Positions 7,267 to 13,576 of a stretch of DNA of 13,576 nt are shown one piece after another. Location of the stretch: NCBI GenBank assembly GCA_031288675.1, contig JAITQY010000110.1, forward strand, positions 1 through 13,576, read 5' to 3'. The translations under genes were made by a program, and so were the position numbers. The notes beneath the pieces are model-generated. The model was not told where the DNA came from and made no database searches. It saw only the letters and a program-made list of their open reading frames with translations. The DNA is from Oscillospiraceae bacterium. GTDB taxonomy: Bacteria; Bacillota; Clostridia; Oscillospirales; Oscillospiraceae. Positions within the stretch are counted from its first letter, which is position 1; every line of letters begins with the position of its first letter.

Positions 7267-8067
7267 ATGAACGCAAAGTATGAGAAATTACAGCAGGAGC
7301 TGCAAAGCTACGGTTCAGTTGCGGTCGCTTTCAGCGGAGGTGTAGACAGTACGCTTTTGCTCTATGCGGCAAAAGATGCGCTCGGAGATAAATGTATTGC
7401 AATTACGGCTAAAAGCTGTAGCTTTCCTGAACGTGAGCTTAAAGAGGCAATGGCTTACGCTGAAAAACTTGGCGTTAAGCACGTGACGGTTGACTCTGAG
7501 GAACTTGACATAGAGGGATTCTCTTCTAACCCTAAAAACCGCTGTTATTTGTGCAAGAACGAACTGTTTACGAAAATCAAAACCGTTGCGGCGGAACACG
7601 GCATCGCAGAAATCGCGGAAGGCTCAAATCTTGACGATAACGGAGATTACCGACCGGGACTTCAGGCAGTCGAGGAACACGGCGTTAAGTCGCCGCTTAG
7701 GGCGGTAGGGCTTAGCAAAGCGGAAATTCGGGAAATCAGCAAAGAGCTTGGTTTGCCGACGTGGGATAAGCAGTCGTTTGCGTGCCTTAGCAGCCGCTTT
7801 CCGTACGGTACGAATATTACGGCGGAGCGGTTATCGCAAATCGACAGGGCGGAACAGTATTTGCTTGACCTTGGACTGAGGCAGGTACGCGTACGTCACC
7901 ACGGCAAACTTGCGCGAATCGAAACTGACGAATCCGGGTTCGCTATGCTGATGGCATTATCCGTACGTCAGGAAGTCTATGCCGAGTTTAAGAAAATAGG
8001 CTTCATCTATACCGCAATTGATTTGTTAGGGTACCGGACGGGCTCAATGAATGAGGACATAAAATGA
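7267..8067 (+). CDS. larE: ATP-dependent sulfur insertase LarE (NPN cofactor synthesis)
   Basis: LarE is a PP-loop pyrophosphatase-family enzyme that adenylates the pyridinium biscarboxylate mononucleotide and replaces its carboxylate oxygens with sulfur, on the way to the nickel-pincer nucleotide of lactate racemase and relatives. The 266-residue length fits. The PP-loop SGGVDS is at 23-28, and FACLSSRFPYG (171-181) is the characteristic cysteine motif with C173. It also has NRCYLCKNEL, giving C93 and C96. Three cysteines in this arrangement (CxxC plus the conserved one) are associated with a [4Fe-4S]-dependent, reusable LarE. The single-cysteine L. plantarum enzyme instead gives up its own sulfur. 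C43 and C51 are also present. The ribosome site GAGGG (7255-7259) lies inside the D gene and the ATG is three bases after the D stop, so the genes are very probably co-transcribed. It overlaps larC by ATGA. Confidence 0.93.
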   Translation: MNAKYEKLQQELQSYGSVAVAFSGGVDSTLLLYAAKDALGDKCIAITAKSCSFPERELKEAMAYAEKLGVKHVTVDSEELDIEGFSSNPKNRCYLCKNELFTKIKTVAAEHGIAEIAEGSNLDDNGDYRPGLQAVEEHGVKSPLRAVGLSKAEIREISKELGLPTWDKQSFACLSSRFPYGTNITAERLSQIDRAEQYLLDLGLRQVRVRHHGKLARIETDESGFAMLMALSVRQEVYAEFKKIGFIYTAIDLLGYRTGSMNEDIK

Positions 8068-9248
8068 AGATTTTATATTTAGATTGTCAAATGGGCGCGG
8101 CGGGCGATATGATTACCGCCGCGTTGCTTGATGTACTTAAATCGTCAGAGGAAGCCAAAGCTTTGGTGTATAAAATCGCCGCCGCTATTCCGGGCGCAGA
8201 GGTAGAGATAACTGACGAAAAGCGCGGCGGAATCAGCGGCATCCATCTCTCCGTCCGTATAAACGGAGAGGAAGAACACGCTCCGGACGGTGACCATTTC
8301 GGACACGGACACGTTCACAATCACGAAGAGGGCGGGCATTCACACGGCGGGTACGGCTTAAAAGAGATTGAGGAAATAATCGGGGGACTTCCGGTCTCTG
8401 CCGCCGTAAAAGCGAAAGCAAAGGACGTATATCAGCTTATTGCCGGAGCTGAAAGTGAAGTTCACGGCGAGCCTGTAGAGACGATACACTTTCACGAACT
8501 CGGCGCGCTTGACGCGGTGTTTGACGTTACTGCGGCGTGCGCAATGTTTGAGCTTATCAATGCGGATCAAATCTGCTGCGGCACGGTAAATGTCGGCGGC
8601 GGAGTGGTACGCACGGCGCACGGCGTTATGAGCGTTCCGACCCCGGCAAGTGAACTTCTTCTAAGCGGTATCTTAACGCGCGGCGACGCGGGAATTAAGA
8701 CGGAATTATGCACTCCCACCGGCGCTGCGCTGCTGAAAACATTCGCAAAATACGTGCCGGAGCGTCCGGCGATGACAGCGGACAGCGTTGGATTCGGACT
8801 TGGCACAAAGGATTTCCCTAACCGTTCAAATGCCGTTAAAGCGGTACTCGGTACGGCTGAAGACAGCGCAGGCGTAGTTCCGAATGATGAAATCGCGGAG
8901 TTATCGTGTAACATTGACGATATGACCGGCGAGCAGCTCGGCTACGCGGCGGAACGGTTACGCGGCAGGGGCGCGCTCGACGTAGCGCTTATTCCGGCGA
9001 CGGGCAAGAAGAACCGCCCGATGATAATTCTCAAAGTTATGTGTAAAGCGTCCGCGGAGAGCGAATTCGCGCAGCTGATACTTAAAGAAACTTCGACGTT
9101 CGGCGTCCGTGCGGCAAGTTTCAGAAGGTATACCTTAGAAAGGGAATTTACAACCGGCAAAGACGGAGTGGTTATTAAGCGCGGCTGGGGCTACGGAATT
9201 GAGAAATCTAAACAGGAGTTCGATACTATCACGCGCTCTGAGTTGTAG
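8064..9248 (+). CDS. larC: Nickel insertase LarC (NPN cofactor synthesis)
   Basis: LarC inserts nickel into the dithiolated pincer nucleotide in a CTP-dependent reaction, the last step of NPN cofactor formation. The 394-residue frame contains both halves. LarC1 begins MKILYLDCQMGAAGDMI (1-17), with HFHELGALDAVFDV (142-155) and a TPTGAALL motif (217-224). LarC2 begins about residue 276 (EIAELSCNIDDMTGEQ) and includes ALIPATGKKNRPM (308-320). In Lactiplantibacillus plantarum the two halves are joined by programmed frameshifting; here the frame is continuous. Residues 72-94 hold eight histidines in a glycine/acid-rich loop, a plausible metal-binding segment common in LarC. The C-terminus ends soon after the KQEFDTI motif and may be some 15 residues shorter than usual. 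The ribosome site GAGGA (8053-8057) is within larE. It appears to be the last gene of this transcription run. Confidence 0.94.
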   Translation: MKILYLDCQMGAAGDMITAALLDVLKSSEEAKALVYKIAAAIPGAEVEITDEKRGGISGIHLSVRINGEEEHAPDGDHFGHGHVHNHEEGGHSHGGYGLKEIEEIIGGLPVSAAVKAKAKDVYQLIAGAESEVHGEPVETIHFHELGALDAVFDVTAACAMFELINADQICCGTVNVGGGVVRTAHGVMSVPTPASELLLSGILTRGDAGIKTELCTPTGAALLKTFAKYVPERPAMTADSVGFGLGTKDFPNRSNAVKAVLGTAEDSAGVVPNDEIAELSCNIDDMTGEQLGYAAERLRGRGALDVALIPATGKKNRPMIILKVMCKASAESEFAQLILKETSTFGVRAASFRRYTLEREFTTGKDGVVIKRGWGYGIEKSKQEFDTITRSEL

Positions 9249-9267
9249 AAATCAATCCAAAAATTGC

Positions 9268-9296
9268 TTGACAACAATGGGAACTTATGATAAGCT
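9268..9296 (+). promoter_or_regulatory. Candidate promoter for the liv operon
   Basis: A perfect -35 hexamer TTGACA (9268-9273) lies in the 85-base gap after larC. The -10 is ambiguous: TAAGCT (9291-9296) has the ideal 17-base spacing but only three of six matches, and GATAAG (9289-9294) has four matches with 15-base spacing. This is the first gap with a recognisable sigma-70-type element and it marks the change of function, so an independent promoter here is likely. No intrinsic terminator for the upstream operon is visible in the gap. Confidence 0.4.
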
Positions 9297-9300
9297 TCAG

Positions 9301-9315
9301 TTAACATTTTGTTAA
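9301..9315. promoter_or_regulatory. Inverted repeat upstream of livJ, possible operator
   Basis: TTAACA and TGTTAA form a perfect six-base inverted repeat around a three-base spacer. It lies just downstream of the candidate promoter and seven bases before the GGAGG ribosome site (9323-9327) of livJ. Its position is right for a repressor site or a weak 5' leader hairpin. It is AT-only apart from one pair, so chance is a real alternative. Confidence 0.3.
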
Positions 9316-9333
9316 ATTAAACGGAGGTATACT

Positions 9334-10593
9334 ATGAAAAAGTTACTTGCGATTCTGCTTATTCTCGCAATGACGTTTGTAATGTTTGCCGCGTGCGGTT
9401 CGTCCGCTAAAGATGAGCCGGCAAGTGAAACTACAGAAGGCAAAGATAAAATCGTTATCGGCGGTGTACGCAGTCAGAGCGGAGTATTTGCGGTGTTCGA
9501 CCAGACAGCTTACGGACCGATGTACCGTATGTGGGCTGACGAACTTAACAAAGACGGCGGTATCTATGTCGAGGAATACGGCAAGAAACTTCCGGTTGAA
9601 CTGCTTATCTATGACGACAAATCCGATCTCAGTACGATGACGCGCCTGTATGAGCGGCTGATTTTAGAAGACAAGGTTGATTTGCTTCTGCCGCCTGTAA
9701 GTACGGCGTTCCTGTATGCGGCGGTTCCGATTGCTCAAAAGTATGGGTATCTGATGATTGGCGCGGAGGGCGGCAGCGCCTCTCTGAAAGAGTACATTGA
9801 CACTAATCCGGGATTTTTTACGACGCTTAACTTTACCGATACTCAGATTCCCGCGCTTGTGGAAGTTCTTCAGGAGAACGATATTACATCTTCTTACATA
9901 GTATATATTGAAGACTTGCACGGCACGGAATACTTCACGGCGGCACAGGAGGCGTTCGGCGAAGCCGGAATTGAAATCAAGGGGAGCAAGAGCGTTCCGC
10001 CGGATATTCAAGATATGACGCCGATTATCAACGACGCTAAGGCGACCGGCGCGCAGGCTTTCCTTGTATTCGCGTATCCGGATCAGGGGTTCCTCGCTGT
10101 CGGACAGTCTCAGGCGATGGCATATAATCCAGACGTGTTCCTTATCGGACCTGGCGGAAACGCCGATTACGCGGTTCCCGCTCTCGGCGGACCGGAAGCG
10201 GTTGAGGGCTTAATGGCTTGGGGCGGATGGAACGAGAAATCCAGCGATAAGCTCCATGATTTCGGAGCGCATCTGCGTGAGTACTTTGCGGACGACGCGA
10301 CGTTCTCCGTTGACTGGTGGGGTCACGCGCCGTACTATGTCGCGCTGGAGGTTACTCAGCAGGCGATTGAAAAAACGGGTACGCTTGATAACGCTAAGCT
10401 AATAGAGTATATTCGCGATAATCACTTTGACACGATACTCGGCGACACATACTTCGTGAACAATATGCTCGCGGCGGAGTGCTATGCCGGTAATGTAGGA
10501 CAGTGGCAGGGCGGTGCGTATGAGGTCATTGACGTTGGCGGTAACAGGACGGCTGACCCGATTGTTCCTAAGCCTGCTTGGCCGGCTCAATAA
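9334..10593 (+). CDS. livJ: Branched-chain amino acid/amide-type ABC substrate-binding lipoprotein
   Basis: This is the extracytoplasmic solute-binding protein of a HAAT-family importer; 419 residues. It starts MKKLLAILLILAMTFVMFAAC, a signal peptide with lipobox FAAC; the lipidated cysteine would be C21, anchoring it to the outer face of the cytoplasmic membrane. An acidic linker (residues 25-37) follows, then the type I periplasmic-binding fold of the LivJ kind (KIVIGGVRSQSG from about 39; LLIYDDKSDLSTMTRLYERLI; VDLLLPPVSTAFLYAAVPIAQKYG; later ATGAQAFLVFAYPDQ). Ligands of this family include branched-chain amino acids, urea, short amides and aromatic compounds; the sequence does not tell which. 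The ribosome site GGAGG (9323-9327) is six bases from the ATG. It is followed by a strong hairpin and then the permease genes, so it is probably expressed in excess over them. Confidence 0.9.
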   Translation: MKKLLAILLILAMTFVMFAACGSSAKDEPASETTEGKDKIVIGGVRSQSGVFAVFDQTAYGPMYRMWADELNKDGGIYVEEYGKKLPVELLIYDDKSDLSTMTRLYERLILEDKVDLLLPPVSTAFLYAAVPIAQKYGYLMIGAEGGSASLKEYIDTNPGFFTTLNFTDTQIPALVEVLQENDITSSYIVYIEDLHGTEYFTAAQEAFGEAGIEIKGSKSVPPDIQDMTPIINDAKATGAQAFLVFAYPDQGFLAVGQSQAMAYNPDVFLIGPGGNADYAVPALGGPEAVEGLMAWGGWNEKSSDKLHDFGAHLREYFADDATFSVDWWGHAPYYVALEVTQQAIEKTGTLDNAKLIEYIRDNHFDTILGDTYFVNNMLAAECYAGNVGQWQGGAYEVIDVGGNRTADPIVPKPAWPAQ

Positions 10594-10610
10594 CGTAAAT
10601 ACATCACAGG

Positions 10611-10635
10611 GTAGGGGCGATTAATTCGCCCCTAC
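10611..10635 (+). repeat. Strong GC-rich hairpin between livJ and livH
   Basis: GTAGGGGCGA (10611-10620) and TCGCCCCTAC (10626-10635) form a perfect ten-base-pair stem with a five-base AT loop. No T-run follows (the next bases are AATTGCAG), so it is not a standard intrinsic terminator. A stable stem after a binding-protein gene typically protects the upstream message from 3' exonucleases or causes partial termination, raising the amount of binding protein. The GTAGGGGCG core also resembles small dispersed palindromic repeats I recall from other bacterial genomes; only one copy is seen here. Confidence 0.7.
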
Positions 10636-10637
10636 AA

Positions 10638-10664
10638 TTGCAGAATAAGTTGTTTTCATATAAT
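10638..10664 (+). promoter_or_regulatory. Possible internal promoter before livH
   Basis: A perfect -10 hexamer TATAAT (10659-10664) follows the hairpin. The best -35 is TTGCAG (10638-10643), three of six matches with a short 15-base spacer. It could give extra transcription of the permease and ATPase genes downstream of the hairpin, but AT-rich sequence here makes a chance TATAAT plausible. Confidence 0.28.
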
Positions 10665-10668
10665 AAAC

Positions 10669-10674
10669 GGAGGT
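10669..10674 (+). promoter_or_regulatory. Ribosome binding site deciding the TTG start of livH
   Basis: GGAGGT lies nine bases before TTG at 10684, the start that gives the conserved permease N-terminus. An ATG at 10677 is closer to this site but is in another frame, which runs only 27 codons and ends inside livH at 10760. That ATG is at a poor spacing of two to three bases. If it were used it would reduce livH translation. Confidence 0.6.
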
Positions 10675-10683
10675 AAATGAACT

Positions 10684-11547
10684 TTGACTACCTTCCTGAA
10701 TATACTCATCGGCGGCTTGATAATGGGCGGAATATACGCGATAATCTCTATGGGGCTTAGCATGCAGTACGGTGTAGCGCGCATACTGAACGTCTCGCAC
10801 GGGGAATTTATTATGGTCGGCGCGTTTCTAACGCTGACGCTGAGTAAAGCAGGCGTTAATCCGTTGCTGTCGCTTGCCCTTACGGCTCCGCCGCTGTTTT
10901 TGATAGGGTTCTTACTGCACAGGACGGCATATAAGCGTCTGACGACGGTAACCGGAGGCGGCGGAGCGTTTGAGGGCAACGCGATGCTTATCTCATTCGG
11001 AATTATGTTCGTTATCCAGAATATTGCGCTGATGATTTGGGGCAGCAGTCCTCAGGGTTATCAGTTTCTCGTACAGAGCGTAAAAATCGGAGGAAGCGTA
11101 TTCGCGCTCAACCGTATCGTCGTGATGGTGATAGCGGTAGCGGTAAGCATCGGTTTTTACCTGTTTCTCAGCCGGTCAAGAATAGGCAAGTCTATCCGCG
11201 CGGCGGCGCAAGACCCCGTCGCGGCGGCTCTTATGGGCGTAAAAATCAATCGCGTAATGGCGCTATGCTTTGCTATAGGGGCGTTGCTTGCCGGACTTGC
11301 CGGAGTACTGCTTAGTATGATAAATCAAATCAATACTACTATGGGAATGAGCTACACCGTAATTGCGATAATCGTAGTAGTACTCGGCGGATTGGGAAGC
11401 ATCCCGGGAAGTTTAATGGGCGGGTTTATACTTGGACTGGTCGGAAGCGCGGTAGGATATTTTGAGCCAAGCCTGCAGCTTGTGGCGTATTACTTAATTA
11501 TTTTGGTATTGCTTCTTGTAAGACCAAAAGGACTGTTGGGGAGGTAG
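10684..11547 (+). CDS. livH: HAAT-type ABC transporter permease LivH
   Basis: This is one of the two membrane permeases of the importer; 287 residues with about eight hydrophobic segments. The N-terminal FLNILIGGLIMGGIYAIISMGLSMQYGVARILNVSHGEFIMVGAF (about 4-48) is the standard LivH signature, with NVSHG close to the usual N.AHG motif. The cytoplasmic coupling loop is SRIGKSIRAAAQDPVAAALMGVKINRV (about 165-191), which contacts the ATPases. The protein ends in LLLVRPKGLLGR, the normal C-terminal RP.GL(F/L)G motif. The start is TTG; see the ribosome site entry. It follows livJ after 90 bases containing a hairpin and is separated from livM by four bases. Intact. Confidence 0.95.
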   Translation: MTTFLNILIGGLIMGGIYAIISMGLSMQYGVARILNVSHGEFIMVGAFLTLTLSKAGVNPLLSLALTAPPLFLIGFLLHRTAYKRLTTVTGGGGAFEGNAMLISFGIMFVIQNIALMIWGSSPQGYQFLVQSVKIGGSVFALNRIVVMVIAVAVSIGFYLFLSRSRIGKSIRAAAQDPVAAALMGVKINRVMALCFAIGALLAGLAGVLLSMINQINTTMGMSYTVIAIIVVVLGGLGSIPGSLMGGFILGLVGSAVGYFEPSLQLVAYYLIILVLLLVRPKGLLGR

Positions 11548-11551
11548 AACG

Positions 11552-12421
11552 ATGTCAAGCTATACGATAATTCTTTTCAGCAGTATAATAATGTATATTA
11601 TCCTTGCGCTCAGCTGGAATATGTTCTCGGCGCCTACGGGATATATCTCGCTTGCCACGGCGGCATTCTTCGGCGCGGGAATCTACACTACCGCGTTCCT
11701 CGGCGAATTGCTTCCGCTTCCTTTGCTTATGCTGGCAGGCGGTATTATAAGTTGTATGCTGGCAGTGATAGTGGGCGCGGTCACGCTTCGCTTGCGCGGC
11801 GTATACTTCACTATTTTCACATTCGGCTTAGTTGAGCTTCTGCGAAGCCTTGTACTTTGGGCAGAAATCAAATTTACTCACGTGCGCGGACGCTTTGTAG
11901 TGTCGGCAGACCATATGACCGTATTTTGGTGTATGGCAGTTCTGCTTATTCTGCTCATTGCGGCAATCGTGCTGATACGGCGCTCACGGCTCGGTAAATC
12001 TTTGGAGGCAATCGGCGAATCGGAAGATGCGGCGGCGCACATCGGCGTAAACACTACGGCGGTAAAGGTCGCGATGTTCGCAATAAGCGCGTTTGCTGTC
12101 GGCGCGGCAGGCGCCGCGATGGCAACACGGTGGAGCTACGTTGACCCGGGTATCGCGTTCAACAGTATGTACAGCTTTATGCCGGTGCTGATGGCTATAT
12201 TCGGCGGAACGCGCAGTACGGTCGGACCAATCGCCGGCGCGATAGTCTTTGCGTATCTTGAGGAAACGCTGATTACAAAATTCCCGTCGCTGTATATGAT
12301 AATTTTCGGGCTGATAATGGTCGGCGCTATATTGTTTCTGCCGAACGGAATCATCGGGCTGATAAAGCCGCCTGTTATGAAACTGATTGCAAAACTTCCT
12401 AAAAGGAGGGTACGGCAATGA
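11552..12421 (+). CDS. livM: HAAT-type ABC transporter permease LivM
   Basis: This is the second permease subunit, pairing with LivH; 289 residues with multiple transmembrane helices. YIILALSWNMFSAPTGYISLATAAFFGAGIYTTA (about 15-48) is the family's N-terminal signature. LRLRGVYFTIFTFGLVELLRSL (about 79-100) is the conserved segment preceding the periplasmic loop. SRLGKSLEAIGESEDAAAHIGVNTTAVKV (about 145-173) is the coupling helix region that docks on LivG/LivF. The C-terminus has the expected LPNGIIGLI motif and then a basic tail. The ATG at 11552 follows GGGGAGG. It overlaps livG by ATGA. No truncation or frameshift is seen. Confidence 0.95.
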   Translation: MSSYTIILFSSIIMYIILALSWNMFSAPTGYISLATAAFFGAGIYTTAFLGELLPLPLLMLAGGIISCMLAVIVGAVTLRLRGVYFTIFTFGLVELLRSLVLWAEIKFTHVRGRFVVSADHMTVFWCMAVLLILLIAAIVLIRRSRLGKSLEAIGESEDAAAHIGVNTTAVKVAMFAISAFAVGAAGAAMATRWSYVDPGIAFNSMYSFMPVLMAIFGGTRSTVGPIAGAIVFAYLEETLITKFPSLYMIIFGLIMVGAILFLPNGIIGLIKPPVMKLIAKLPKRRVRQ

Positions 12422-13143
12422 GCGGAAAAATAATTCTTGAAGGCAAAGACCTTGTTAAGTCGTTCGGAGGTCGGCACGCGGTTGATCACGTAGATTTTCA
12501 TCTGAATGACGGGGAGATACTCGGGCTTATCGGTCCTAACGGAGCGGGTAAAACCACGCTGTTCAACCTAATTTCCGGCGCGCTGACTATCGACAGCGGA
12601 CTGATTACGCTGTTCGGGCAAAAAATCAGCGGCAAAAAGCCGTATACGATTTGCCGTATGGGAATTGCGCGTACATTTCAAGCGGCGAAAAATTTCCCGG
12701 GAATGAGCGTTTATGAGAACCTTTTGATTAGCGCCCAGTTCGGGCAGAAAAACGTGGGTGCTTCCGCCGCGAAAACTATAACGGACGAAATAATCGAATT
12801 CACAGCGCTTGAAAGCTTCATCGGCAAAAATATCAAAGATATGCCGCTTGCCGGACAAAAACGGTTAGAGGTCGCGCGGGCTCTTGCCACTAAGCCGAAA
12901 ATCCTTTTGATTGACGAGGTTATGGCGGGGCTGAACCCCTCTGAGGTGGATGAAGCCATCGGATTAGTGCGTAAAATCAATGACAGCGGAATTACGGTCA
13001 TTATGATTGAACACGTGATGAAAGCGATTATGAGTGTTTGCGGGCGAATAATGGTGCTTCATCACGGACAGAACCTTGCGGAGGGAACGCCGGAAGAAGT
13101 ATCGTCCAATGCCGGCGTTATTGAAGTATATTTAGGAGGCTGA
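12418..13143 (+). CDS. livG: HAAT-type ABC transporter ATP-binding protein LivG
   Basis: This is one of the two ATPases powering the importer at the inner membrane face; 241 residues, a little short of the roughly 255 typical for LivG. Motifs: Walker A GPNGAGKTT (39-47), Q-loop in ARTFQ (Q88), signature region PLAGQKRLEVARAL (143-156), Walker B ILLIDE (162-167) followed by MAGLN, and the switch histidine in MIEH (H199). LivG proteins usually have a non-LSGGQ signature (often YGQQRRLE); LAGQKRLE here follows that pattern. The D-loop entry reads DEVMAGLN where DEP.AGLN is common. The ribosome site AGGAGGG (12404-12410) is seven bases from the ATG. It lies directly upstream of livF. Confidence 0.95.
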   Translation: MSGKIILEGKDLVKSFGGRHAVDHVDFHLNDGEILGLIGPNGAGKTTLFNLISGALTIDSGLITLFGQKISGKKPYTICRMGIARTFQAAKNFPGMSVYENLLISAQFGQKNVGASAAKTITDEIIEFTALESFIGKNIKDMPLAGQKRLEVARALATKPKILLIDEVMAGLNPSEVDEAIGLVRKINDSGITVIMIEHVMKAIMSVCGRIMVLHHGQNLAEGTPEEVSSNAGVIEVYLGG

Positions 13144-13145
13144 CT

Positions 13146-13576
13146 ATGCTTGAAATTAAAAATCTTAACGTATATTATGGAAATGTTCAAGCGTTATGGG
13201 ACGTCAGCCTGAATGTCGGCAAGGGCGAGATAGTCGCTCTGCTCGGCGCGAACGGAGCCGGTAAAACAACGCTTCTTAACGCAATCACCGGTATCGTACC
13301 GGTTAAAAACGGAAGCGCGGTATTTGACGGCAGCGACCTTAACGGAATCTCTAACAGCGACATTATGGAGCGCGGAATCGCGTTCCTGCCGGAAGGCGGA
13401 AAGCTCTTCCCCGATATGACCATTCAGGAAAATCTTGAGATGGGCGTATATCCGCGCAAACTTTGGAAAACCCGCGCGTCAAATATCGAACGCGTTTTTG
13501 AAATGTTCCCGAAACTGCGCGAACGCAGAAAACAGCTTGCGCGCACCATGTCCGGCGGCGAGCAGCAGATGCTCGC
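13146..13576 (+). CDS. livF: HAAT-type ABC transporter ATP-binding protein LivF (partial)
   Basis: This is the second ATPase of the importer, cut by the window end; 143 of the usual 235 or so residues are visible. It starts MLEIKNLNVYYGNVQALWDVSL, a standard LivF start, with Walker A GANGAGKTT (34-42). LPEGGKLFPDMTIQENLEMG carries the region after the Q-loop position; LivF proteins usually have PE(G/E)R.(L/I)FP, and here PEGGKLFP. The signature MSGGEQQML (135-143) is reached just at the edge. AGGAGG (13134-13139) is six bases before the ATG, and the start is two bases after the livG stop. Walker B and the rest lie outside the window. Confidence 0.94.
   Translation, partial: MLEIKNLNVYYGNVQALWDVSLNVGKGEIVALLGANGAGKTTLLNAITGIVPVKNGSAVFDGSDLNGISNSDIMERGIAFLPEGGKLFPDMTIQENLEMGVYPRKLWKTRASNIERVFEMFPKLRERRKQLARTMSGGEQQML

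Noticed and set aside
10611..10635. Intrinsic transcription terminator after livJ
   Set aside because: The stem is strong, but no U-run follows and the next genes clearly belong to the same transporter. Partial termination remains possible.
10677..10760. 27-codon ATG frame over the start of livH
   Set aside because: It is out of frame with the permease, sits too close to the ribosome site, and its product (MNFDYLPEYT...) has no recognisable feature. A role in damping livH translation cannot be excluded.
12555..12600. Aberrant ABC signature in LivG (LAGQKRLE instead of LSGGQ) as a sign of inactivation
   Set aside because: LivG proteins normally have a degenerate signature of this kind, and Walker A, Walker B and the switch histidine are intact.
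1..13576. tRNA, rRNA, riboswitch, CRISPR, insertion sequence or attachment site
   Set aside because: Spacers total only a few hundred bases with no cloverleaf, no repeated spacers, no transposase-like frames and no long direct repeats visible by eye.

Overview
The window is about 13.6 kb of dense, single-strand (+) coding DNA with no RNA genes, insertion sequences or CRISPR arrays visible. Gene content (bacterial-type V/A-ATPase operon, nickel-pincer cofactor genes, a Liv/HAAT-type ABC importer), strong GGAGG ribosome sites, some TTG starts and the protein sequences suggest an anaerobic, fermentative bacterium, most like Bacillota/Clostridia. Synergistota-like lineages cannot be excluded from sequence reading alone. 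Average composition looks near 50% GC with many GCG, GGA, CGC and CTT codons throughout, and no gene stands out as foreign.

Region 1 (1-7263) is a V-type ATPase operon in the order I(end)-K-E-C-F-A-B-[nadC]-D. Genes overlap by 1-4 bases or are a few bases apart, except for a 69-base gap before A. The rotor subunit K keeps the residues that bind Na+ in Enterococcus hirae NtpK, so the enzyme is probably a Na+ pump or Na+-driven synthase. Subunit E is unusually short: its coiled coil is intact but its C-terminal head is about half the usual size. nadC (quinolinate phosphoribosyltransferase) sits between B and D, two bases after the B stop codon.

Region 2 (7267-9248) continues the same run without a visible promoter or terminator. 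larE and larC encode the sulfur-insertion and nickel-insertion steps of nickel-pincer nucleotide (NPN) cofactor synthesis. LarE has the three-cysteine pattern associated with a [4Fe-4S] cluster; LarC is one continuous frame. nadC makes nicotinate mononucleotide, which NadD turns into the NaAD that LarB uses to begin NPN synthesis. The unexpected nadC and the lar genes may therefore form a metabolic set spread around subunit D. larB, nadD and any larA-type enzyme are not in the window.

Region 3 (9249-13576, running off the end) is a branched-chain amino acid/amide (HAAT family) ABC importer, livJ-H-M-G-F. It has its own candidate promoter and a small dyad upstream of livJ. A strong GC-rich hairpin lies between the binding-protein gene and the permease genes. 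The transported substrate cannot be read from the sequence.

The largest non-coding stretches are only 69, 85 and 90 bases, and each is described below. The individual genes are familiar. The points worth following are the nadC/lar association with the V-ATPase operon, the shrunken E subunit, the Na+ signature in K and the structured spacers.
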